A program made the translations under genes and the position numbers. The notes below the pieces were generated by a model. The model worked only from the letters and a program-made list of their open reading frames with translations. It had not been told where the DNA came from and did not search any database. Positions 35,494 through 46,200 of a stretch of 64,000 bases of DNA are shown here, piece after piece. Position 1 is the first letter of the stretch. The number at the start of each line of letters is the position of its first letter. This DNA is from Antennarius striatus (Eukaryota; Chordata; Actinopteri; Lophiiformes; Antennariidae), in assembly GCF_040054535.1 (NCBI RefSeq), contig NC_090780.1, positions 2,252,001-2,316,000 of the forward strand. The letters are read 5' to 3'.

Positions 35494-35880
35494 GTTTGTC
35501 CACTTCTCGGTGTTCCCTTGTTTAGATTTCAATTAGCATCCTCTTCGTTTGTTCGGCTAACCTCGGTTTAGCCCCATTCCCGTGACTGCCATATGGAAGC
35601 TAGCGCCCTAATTAGCAAGGCCGGCGGCGCACAAACACGGCCCGGTAGTTAGCTAGCCAGTGTCAAGCAAACGTCAGACTGCCCTGGTTTCAAAACTAGT
35701 ATTTCCAGCAACATAACGAACTAGTAACGAACTAGTAAACAATTTTGAAACCGCAGAAAGGATTACACCGGGGAGACGGCTACATGTTTCCACTGACAGC
35801 AGTGACAATAACACATAGCAGTAGTTGCTAGCCTACAATCCACTTCCGTCACTGATGACGTAAGAGATAGATGGGCGGAG
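35494..35880 (-). promoter_or_regulatory. TBC1D20 promoter and 5' leader region
   Basis: A relatively GC-rich stretch upstream of the TBC1D20 start contains an ETS-type site CACTTCCG near 35841, a CRE-like TGACGTAA at 35856-35863 and a GC box GGGCGG near 35873. The transcription start is not identified. Confidence 0.5.
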
Positions 35881-37102
35881 ACGCCCTTTTGTAGTTCTCT
35901 TTGTGTCTCTGTAGTTCTCTTTTTGTATTCCTTTTTAACTCGGAGAAATGGACATTACTCTTTAAATAACTGAATTTTTTTGGATAATTTCTGCGATTAA
36001 GGACTAATCTGTAATAATTGTAAATGTGATGAAGGTGTGAAGTCTGTTATATTATATTAACATGTTCGAAAAAAATAAACCAAATAAATAAATAAATACA
36101 AAATCTGGTTATGCACTGGATGTTGGAGTTCTGATGCTCTGTTGATAGTGATGGCAGCCAGATGTACCATCCAGCAAGTCATTTTAAAAATCGAAGTATT
36201 ACTTTGCATGACATGCAATCTTTAAACAAGTTTTCAAATCCCACAGATCAAAGCACTATTTTCATGTTCTTTATTTGGGTATGTTTGTCACATTTCATGG
36301 ACAAACAAGACATGGTTTTGGACCAATTAGTCAGTGGAAAAGATGGAATCCTTTGGCAACTCTCCAGGAAGTGTTCATAATACTATGTTTTGATAATAGT
36401 ACGATAAAATATCCATTAAACTCCATGGGACACCAGAGCTAGCCAAAGTTCTGGTCATCAGGAACATCGAGGAACTGGAAACATATGAATGAGTGTCATA
36501 AAAGGACACCACCATGACACAGTCTGAAAGAACTGGTTCATCTACTTCAGGATGCTATTTATATGACAAAGATTGCTGACTACAAAAACCTGGAACTGAG
36601 ATCATAATTTACTGGACTTGGAGCTTCATATAGACCCGAACAATCACTTCTTCTCTCTCATCAAAAACAATTGCTGCTATGACACAGTGCTGTTCAGATT
36701 CGTGCTATTACATGAAACTGAACTTGAAAATCATTCCTTATTGCTGGGATTAATTTGAATTCATTGTAGGCAAGTAGGCCTAATGCCAACAACTCTGACA
36801 AGGAAGCCAAAACTTGAATCAAGAATCTTTCATCTACTGTGGCAGACCTTGCTCAATGAGTGGTGACCAGTTTTAAATAATCTGTTTACACTGATCACCT
36901 TACTGTTATCAATCACAATTCAGTGTAATACTTCCTAATACTACATTTAAGCAAATAAAAGAATGCCAATGGATGTTTAGGGGCCAAACTGAATCCACAC
37001 TTACATCGTTCATCAACGCAACACGAACCAGCGCGTTTATAGATAATCATCTTTATAAATAGGTGACTTGCCTTACAGCCAGCTATAGGTGGTGATATGG
37101 AT
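35881..37102. other. Spacer between TBC1D20 and the ZNFX1-like gene
   Basis: AT-rich DNA. A single ISRE-like GAAACTGAAC lies at 36714-36723. Open frames here (for example 36162-36380) have no domain signal. Confidence 0.5.
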
Positions 37103-37119
37103 GAAATGAAACCGAAAGT
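37103..37119 (+). promoter_or_regulatory. Interferon-stimulated response element (ISRE) upstream of the ZNFX1-like gene
   Basis: GAAATGAAACCGAAAGT contains GAAACCGAAA (37108-37117), a full GAAANNGAAA match with an additional GAAA upstream. ZNFX1 is interferon-induced in mammals and fish, and the site is just upstream of the inferred first exon. STAT1-STAT2-IRF9 or IRF binding is inferred from the motif. Confidence 0.65.
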
Positions 37120-37261
37120 CATCTCACCAATATCACCACCAGCCTCCTGTGTGAATTCATTGTGAGCAGCCGAGACGCTGAAGAGCAGTGGTGGGAAGAC
37201 AGAACAGACACAGACCCGTTCATCTGCTCATCTAAAAAACCTCAAGTGGATGTCAGTCAGG
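37120..37261 (+). other. Probable 5' leader exon of the ZNFX1-like gene
   Basis: A good donor (CAGTCAGG|GTAATG) ends at 37261 and the next strong acceptor (CTTCCACAG) is at 38008. The exon's left edge is unknown. Its only nearby ATG (37250-37252) would, after splicing, open a 23-codon upstream frame that stops at 38077, so I treat the exon as leader. In the main frame it has no ATG, although that frame is open from about 37107 (EQWWEDRTDTDPFICSSKKP), so a longer N-terminus with another upstream exon cannot be excluded. Confidence 0.45.
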
Positions 37262-38008
37262 GTAATGTTTTTCACTCTTTCTTTGTCTTAAATTATAATG
37301 AAAATAATGTCAGAATGTTTAATTTTTAATATTTTAAAAAACTGTAGTGGATCTATACTGAACGAATCGATTATTGATTTGCTGAATTATTAGCTTCAAT
37401 TGAAATTTCAAGGTATTTCAAATGCATTCATAAAAAAATAAGAATGAGCTTTGTGATTAATAATGATTTCTGGAGAAAGGAAACCGAGAGATGCATCCAC
37501 CATCGGGTAGAGGGCGCCCTCTTCAGTCAGATTCTGTCATTGCAGTTTCTAAAAATGTGCAATTATTTGAATAAGGGTTTTATTTATATGGGAAATGTTA
37601 AACACTGAAATCAATGTTAACAAGCGATGTGTATCATCTACTCTACACAATAGTTTTGCTGTTACTTTATTACAGATTTTTCTTACCCAACACTCCTAAA
37701 AATTATAAAATAAACTGTAATTTTTAGGAGCGAGTCCGCCTTATTCAATGCTTTTTTATGCTTCTTGTTTTTTGGGGTTTGTATGCTAACTGCACTCTCA
37801 AATGTCTTCTTTTATTATTCAATCTCTAATATCCTGCCACCTGGATATCTTCAATTTTATTGATCTGAATTATAGCAAACATCACTAGACCATGAAGAAT
37901 AAGGGTAATTATAAAAATGAAAGGCAATGCCATTACAAATTTACATACAAAAGTTTTAGATTAGGTGTTACATTTTAATATCTAAAGATATAAATGTTGC
38001 TTCCACAG
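37262..38008. other. First intron of the ZNFX1-like gene, with a hairpin
   Basis: A perfect 13-bp inverted repeat CTCCTAAAAATTA (37693-37705) pairs with 37718-37730 over a 12-nt loop. Otherwise the intron is AT-rich and unremarkable. Confidence 0.6.
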
Positions 38009-38164
38009 ACAATACTGCTGGCCAAAAAGAAAATTCTGGAGAAAGCAGAAGGAGCAGAAGAAGAGGAGCTGGAGTGAAAGGAACAGAGCAGGAGTTAAGA
38101 AGAGGAGCACAAAGTCATTGGGCTTGTCAAGTAGAGAGCAGACAAATAGATGGTGGAGGGGGTG

Positions 38165-38690
38165 CAGGAAAAGAAAGCATGGATGGAGCAGAAGGTGAAG
38201 AAATGCAAGGGAGAAGTAAAAGAGGAGGAACATATGCAGGGAATGGAAAAGCATTAGATTCCAGAAGAAAGAGAGGAGATGCAAGAAAGGAAAGCAAGGA
38301 TGGTGCAGGAAGTGGATTGCATGATGGAGGTATGAGAGGAAAAATAAAGGGGTATAAAATAGATGCAAAGATAAAGAAAAGTAGCACAGAAAAGGAATAC
38401 AAGGGTGTAGCCGGACATAAAGAGGTGCAAGAAAGTGGTAAAAGAGGAAGAGCAGATGCAGGGATGGGAAGGAAATTAGATTCAGAAAGACAGAAAGGAG
38501 GCGTAAGAAAAGAAAGCAAGGATGGTGCAGCGGGTAAAGGAGTGCAGGGTAGAGGTTTAGGAGGACGAGCATCAGATTCAGGGAAGGGGTGCGAAATGAA
38601 AACTGAGGGACAGAGAAGTGGCACAGAAAAGGAAAGCAAAGGTGGAACAGGACGTGAGAAGGTGGAAGAAAGAGGTCAAATAAAAGGAAG
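38165..38690 (+). repeat. About 120-bp coding tandem repeat in the first large ZNFX1-like exon
   Basis: The core AAAGGAAAGCAAGGATGG (KESKDG in protein) or variants recur near 38170, 38286, 38390, 38508 and 38627, spacings of about 116, 104, 118 and 119 bp. Units of roughly 35-40 residues share the pattern basic run, KES(K/M)DG, Gly-rich run, RG. Only in-frame length changes are present between units. Confidence 0.8.
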
Positions 38691-40220
38691 TGGAGCAGCA
38701 GATGGAGGGAAGGTGTGCAAAATGAATGCAGGAAGTACTAGAGGAGGAAGGAAGGGAAGAGGAAGGGGAGGAGAAGGGGTAAAGGGGGTGACATTTGGGG
38801 CTAGAAGCATTAGAGATCAAGGTGCAGACAGAAGGAAACCACTAAGAAAGGACGTGTCAGATACGGGTGTGAGGAGACAAGAAAATAAGTCAGGAAGGTC
38901 GCCAAAGAGAAGAGATGTGAAAGACAAAAAAGACAAGAATGAAAGGAGATCAGATTTTAGAGATAAAAATGGGGTGCCAGGGGGGCACGGACTGGGTTAT
39001 AAACAACTGGAAGAACTGTCGTTACAAGATCCAGCTGTAGTCACCAGAACCCTGGCGTCTCAACCTGCCCTACGAGGTTTCTTGAGTAAGACAACGATGA
39101 AGAAAGACCTCTTGGAACTCCTGTGTCGGGTGCTGAGTAAAGCTGTCGCATCACGGACAGATAGAGGCGCCCTGCAGCATCTCGCCGGCATGATAAGACA
39201 TTCAAGGTTCTTCAGCACCATCCTGCCCCAATATCTGGCAGACATAGAGTCAGAGTCTGACCCCGGCCGCAGGGCACAGTACCCACAACATGTGGAAAAC
39301 ATTTTGGCTTTTCTGTCACAGGTAACTAAAGGAAACAACACAGAAAATGTAGTTTTAGGATAAAGGAATACAAGAAAAATACAGTACAGAGTTTCCCCTA
39401 CTATTCATTTGGAAGGGTGGCCTACCCCTTAACATGACAAATGTTGACCACAAAGTGCAAACACGTGTGAGCTTCTAATACTAACCTTTTTCTTATTGAT
39501 TATGATAAAACTATACAATGATCCTACATTGTACACAAACATTATATCCAACACTTATCCGCAACAGACTATATTTAAATATTTAAATATAAGAAACCAA
39601 CATAAATAACAACAAAAAACCAGGACCAAATATAGCAAATATAGCATTTGTGGTAAAATAATCATATAAATGTAAAAGCGTTTGAACTCATTATAATTAA
39701 AAAGTCGATGGTTCAGTCTCCTGCCTCTTCAGTCCTCATAACGAAGTGTCCTTGGGCAAGATAGTGAACAACAAATTGTTCCCAAAGGCTCCCCCATTAA
39801 ATAACTGAATAATTACTTTTGATAATTATTCAGTTATTTAATGAATAATTATAAAGTAGTTATTTCTTCACAACAGCTGGGGTGGGCTGTTGTGTAGTGT
39901 GTGAAGACATGTTAAGAGGTTGTCAGACACCAAAGGTGCTACAGTGTGTAGGAACAGTAACATGGCCTCTATGCATTTCCATTCATCACTGGGGGAGGAA
40001 TAATGAATACAACTGTTTGTATTTATTAGTATGTGTAGTAAAATAAAAATTGTAGGGTTTTATTGTTACATTTTATATATATAATGAATTCATAAAATCA
40101 AAAGCAAACTTACAGAAAACGTTGCATACTACAGACAGACAAGTATTTTCCACATTATAAGGCGAACCTAAAAGCCTTTAACTTTCTCAAAAACCGACAG
40201 TGAGCCTTATATTCCAGTGC

Positions 40221-40293
<73 letters not shown>

Positions 40294-43200
40294 CATACAT
40301 ACTATAAGGCACCTTGTAATCCAGTGTGCCTTATAGTGCGGAAAATACTGTACTAGATGACAAAATAAGATTCCTCGAATGAACTCTGTGTCTTTGCTTC
40401 TTTCTGTCGGCATCTGTGAAATAGAATTTGACTTCCTTTCAGGTTGAATGTATTCCTGAACTGACTTTGACATGTTGTGTATCTATTAGGTCTACAGGAC
40501 GTTTCATGCAAGCGAGGAGCGGACACTGAATTTACTCCTCACACAGCTCCAGTCCTCCATCAACAGCCTGAAACTATCAGGAGTGGAGATCAGTCCTCAA
40601 ATGGAGGAGAGCGTGCAGAGACTCAGGGTTGTGATGAGGAACCCCCCGGGGAGATCTAGGGAGGGTACCCTCCGCTGTGATTTCCTGTCCACTGGAGGTA
40701 ATTATACTACTCTGCCCTCATAGAAATACAGTACAGAATTTTCCACACTATAAGACGCACATTCAGTGAATGTCCTATGTTTTTAAGCTTTTTCATATAT
40801 AAGGCCCACTGGATTATAAGGCGCACTGTCGGTTTTTGAGAAAATTAAAGGCTTTTAGGTTCGCCTTATAGTGCGGAAAATACTGTAATACAGCCTATAT
40901 ATACAGTATATGAGCCTATATTTTGTGATGTTTTCAACAGTGTCACACCATGTTATACAAATGACTATAAATCCCACTTTTTTCAGGTGAAGCGGAGCAG
41001 TACCATTTCAGTACCATACCCACCTGCCCAACGGCTGAAGAGCTCCATCAGGAAGAACAGCCCCCCCTTAGACCCATCCTGACGTCTGAGTGCTACACAA
41101 ACACACACCTCTATCTCGACACTAACTTCCGACTGCTGAGAGAGGACTTTGTACAACCGCTTCGTAATGGGATCCGGCAATTACGTTTGTACCAGACGAC
41201 CACGGGAAAGAGCGACGGAACACTGGAGAAGCACTTTGATGATGTCAGAGTATATTACGACACAAAACTGTTGGTGCCCCAATGCACGCACGTAGGAGTC
41301 GCCTACATAGTCCAGTTTGACATTCAGCCACTCCGGGTCAGCTACTTTTGGTTTTATGTGCTTATTACAATGTTTTTGTTTTTTTGGAAACGCATACATT
41401 TACATTTATATTCTTATTAAATTAAAAATTAAATAAAATAAAAAAATTAAATAGCCTAAAAATGTAAATTAAATTTTTAAAAAGTTACATTTTTATTAAT
41501 ATAACTGGATATCTTCATATTCTTTTCAGTTTGTGCGATGGGGAGACTCCAAGAGACTGATCTATGGTTCCCTTGTCCTTCTGTCCTGTGATAACTTCAA
41601 GAGCATTTTGTTTGCCACCGTGTCAAATCGGGAGGTAAAAAACCTACGGAAGGGGCAGATTGAGATCGTCTTTACTGAAGAAAGCATTCTGAAGTTGGCC
41701 GAATATCAGGTTGGGCAGTAAATTATAACACTTATATTTTTAGGCCACTTTACAGTCGCCTCTGAATGACTGCAAAAGGAAAAAAACAAACATTTGTCGA
41801 TACTCTTGCTTTCCTGGATAGGGGATTATTGCATTATGTGTGTATTTATTATTTTACATGTAACATATACTGTATAATACAACTAACCAAACCTGAATTA
41901 TATCACAGATGGATCAAGTGTTTGTGATGGTTGAGAGCACTGCCTACTTTGAGGCCTACCGGTATGTTCTCGATGGCCTGAAGGAGCTAAATGAGGACAA
42001 CCTGCCCTTTCAGAGGTGAGAGGTTGTTGTTGTTGTTGTTTTTTTTAATTTCACCATAAAGAACAGTTTTATATAATCTAATGGCATCCTCATAAACAAG
42101 GTCATATGTAAATGTTTCAGGGAGCAATGGGATGTTTGGGATGTTCAGTTGCACTCCCAGCTCCCTTCATAGATGATGCTAACAACTTTCAAATTTGTGA
42201 ATTTTTATTTCATATATCAAGAAGCACTACAGCTGCTTTTGCTTTTCTTTTCTTTTTTCAAACGAGTATGAGTTTAAACATTGTTATAGTGCAAAGTGAT
42301 TTATTTCCAGAGACAATCATCTGCAGTGGATCTGACTGTAAATTTTATTTGTGACCTTTTTTGGTCACAAAATATAGTAATTATTCAAAATGAATTATTT
42401 TCTTCCTTTTACATCAACAGTAGATACTGAGTGATGTGGTTCTATCCATGATTCTTTTAGGTACATTGTGAAGTGCAAGACAGACGTGGAACCACCTGCT
42501 TATCTGCAAATACAAGATATATATGACCTGCGTTCCATCGCACCTCTTCAGTATCAGCAGGATCTACTGCCTTTTCACAGTTTGAAGGAAACTGCTTGGC
42601 CAAAAAAGGAGAAGCTGGGGCTGGATAAGTCCCAGATGGGAGCGTTACAGTTGGCCCTCACTAAAGAATTGGCCATCATACAGGGACCTCCGGGCACTGG
42701 TAAGGGATGGAGATGGAGAATTGTGTTCATTTGTTGATGCAAATGATAAAATGATCAAGAACAAGTTGCAAATTTCTTGATTATGTCTTGATTGAAAACA
42801 CAGAAAAACAAAAATCAAGTTTACGTCATTTTAGTTCACTTTACATTTGTCTGCCACATATATTGGAATTGTAAAATCATTAGTAAACCATTAAAGGCGC
42901 ATAATATCACGTTACTGTAGAATAAATAAGAATAATTTTCCTTAAGCCTGTTACCCCGATGTGGAAGAAGCAGCCCGGTTTTTTTTAATACTATCTAATA
43001 AAATAAGGTTTAATTGTGTAAAAGATTTAAATAGATTCATATTAACCAAATATTTTTGAAAATGCATTCATTTAAAAGTACAGTACAGTTTGCCCTGGAC
43101 ACAAGTTAATTCGACTTACGTCCCTCTTCGTTTTCTTGTGAGAGGAGTAAGAGTGATGCTGTTGAATGCGGTTAAACGCATTTTTCTGTCTTTACTGTCC

Positions 43201-46200
43201 TTATTATGTCGATACTTTTTGATATATTAGTTGTTTTGGTACGGTGTTTTTAAGTCATCGACCCTTTTTAAATTAATGTCAGAAAACATTATAGTTAAGA
43301 AAAAATTTATTTGTGGTCCAGGATGTAAATGAGCAAACCAAAAAAAAAAAAAAAGTTGCAGCTTTTTAAACTTTTTTTTTTCTGGTGAAACTTAAATAGC
43401 AATCTGTGTAACAAGAAGAACAAACTTAAAAACAAAGCAATTCAAGAGGCAGTTTCAGTATTCTGCAGTAAGATAAGACGTTGACTGAGATAAAATTAGG
43501 TTTTGATCACATAAAAAACATCTGGTGTCACAATAATATTCTGTATTCACATTTGTGGATGTGTGAATATCAAAAATCAAGTATTCTCCCTGTTTCTCTT
43601 CTTGCTCCTGTTTTTCCTCTTCTTCCTCCTCCATCTCTTCCTCCTCCAGGAAAAACCTACATCGGCCTAAAGATTGCTCAGTCTCTCTTGACCAATCGGG
43701 GTCTCTGGGGCAACAGATCTGGCATGGGTCCGATGCTGGTGGTGGGTTACACTAACCATGCCCTGGACCAGTTCCTGGAGGGTAAGTAGTGATTAATGTT
43801 GGATTTCCTTCATATGCTGGTTGAGTGGTTTTATAGCTTTGTCAATAAATGGGATATGCTTAATATACTTTCAGAATTTAAATATTTTTTGCAGGATTTC
43901 TTAATGTATGAAATAGCAACTTATTCCACTTTTATGTTCTATTTTATCTAGCCTCCTCAAAATATTAAATCCATTGAAGCTTATTTTCTTTTAGTTTTCG
44001 TTAATGAAGTTCAGAATAATTTTGCAGCACAGCAAGTCTGTAGTAAAATAATCCGTTTCAGTTGTGTCAGGTTAAACGGATTTAGCCCAATAGTTAGCCT
44101 TCCCTGGACCTCTGCTATACTTTCTCAGCACATGTTACCATAGTAACAGAGTTTAGGCTTTAACTTGCTTTCAGGAAATCAAATTAAGTGAAACTGGTCT
44201 CAACTAAGCGAATGAAGCTCGGATAATATTGATCAACAGTAAGGAACAGTAGTGTAGGCCTTTGGGGCTGTTTAAGTACATCTTACCACAGCGGCACAGA
44301 TGTTATTATAATATTTTTGTTTCTAGTTTCATGGATGATGCATGGAATGTTAGGATAAAGAAACACACATAGTGATCTGTATTTTCTTCTCCATCCAAGG
44401 TATTTATAAATTTCTGAGGGGTGGCCTGGTGAGAGTTGGAGGCTGCAGCGCCAGTGAGATTCTGAAGCCTTTCAATCTAACAGAGCTGCTAAAATCAGAG
44501 ACCGTCAAACGTTTGCTGCCATCTTACCACCGACGTGCATACAAGGAGGTGATGTCATGCATGCTACGCTACAGTTAGCCTCTCTCGATGTTTAAAATTG
44601 ATCCACACTGTATGTCTCTCACGCATTGGGAAGTGTTGAGAGGAAAGAGTACATTCGTCACCACTCAAGTCCATAATTTGCAGGTTAATAGTATGTTTTG
44701 AACAGCTTCTTCACTTAATGTTCGTATTGATGATCTTATTGATAGATTTACACGCAGCTGATGTTGGAGAAGGATGGGATCCAGAGTGCTATTTCAAAGC
44801 TGGAGTATTCCTTGACACAAATCCTGCCTGAATCCTTGTTACAAATGTTCATTTTGGACAGACACTGGAACAATCTCAACCAACCACTTGTGAGTCGTAT
44901 TGAATAGAATATTAATATTTAATAACATATGTGTTAACTGAAAGCAGAAGTGTAAAATTCATTAGTTTGTGTTTGTGGAATGATTTGTAGAGGCGGAAAG
45001 TAGTAAAGTTGTCCAATGAGAAAAGATCCGGTCTGGTAACAGAGTGGTTGTGTTTGGATTCCACTACTCTCCAGCAGAGGGAGACAGAGAACACAAAAGG
45101 AAATGAGGGTATGGCTTTTTATTTTATTCACCAGTGTGAGAACATTTGACATGGATTTGAAATACATTTTAATTTTTTAAGCAAACAAAACATACAGAGT
45201 TGTTTATGGGATGTAGTCTCATTAAAAACCGATTGTGACTTTTAAAACTAATAAAAACATAAGCTTAGTTAAACTACTAATACCACTATTGTCCATCCAT
45301 CCGTGGGTCCATCCATCCATCCATCCATCCATCCATCCATCCATCCATCCATCCTTTATCGTCTCGTCTTCAGCAACTTTTACGGTTATGAGGGTTGCTG
45401 ACTATCCCAGCTGACCCCAGCTGGTTGAGAGCGGAGGGGTACACCCTGTATGCATCGCCAGCACACCACAACCATTCAACCACTCACGCATGCACTCACA
45501 TCTATGCACAAGGTGGAGTTAACATATTAACTAAACTGCATGTTTTTGTTGTTGGGAAGAAGCCAGAGAACCCGGAGAGAACCTTTGCAGACGCAGGGAG
45601 AACGTGCAAACTCTGCACAGAAATAACTCAAACCTGGAAGGTTCTACCTGTGAAGCGACAGTGCTACACACTGCACCACCGTGACGCTCACCATTGTTCA
45701 TGTTCAATGACAATCGATGTGATCACGTCTTGACACCTCTGCTTCCTGGGATGGATTTCAGGAACACACGATTAGGAGTTGTCTCCAACAAAACAAACCC
45801 TTGAGAGACCAACAAATGATGCACTTTAAACTCAGAACCATGTCTGACAGCTCAAATATTATCGAAAACCAACTCAAAATATTAGACTATTTCATGCCAA
45901 GCTTTATAACATCACTATAATATAGTATGAATATCATGATTTTCAGTCAGTTCCTGTATAAACTGCTACAATAATCAGGAAAACTGTTGACTTGACAGTC
46001 GTCTCAAAGACACTCAGTGACATTCTGCCCAATAAGAGGAAGCCACAGATCATAGCTGGAGGGGGAGGATGTTCACAGAGTGCTGTATCAAAGCTCGTTC
46101 ACAGGAAGTTGACTGAAAGGGAGAAACATATTTTTGAAAAGGTGCACAAGGATGTGCACATTGATGGCTGCAGCCTGGAGAAAATAGACAAGCAAAGTTG

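Noticed and set aside
36400..36900. Possible decayed gene between TBC1D20 and the ZNFX1-like gene
   Set aside because: The composition looked gene-like at first, but no frame gives a recognisable protein segment.
37982..38639. Long minus-strand open frames (196 and 170 codons) rich in Leu, Phe, Pro and Ser
   Set aside because: They are the reverse complement of the Gly/Lys/Arg-rich ZNFX1-like exon; purine-rich coding gives stop-free, hydrophobic-looking antisense frames. No splice or start context.
45395..45733. 112-codon plus-strand frame with several Cys and His
   Set aside because: Lies entirely in a common dispersed fish repeat inside a ZNFX1-like intron.
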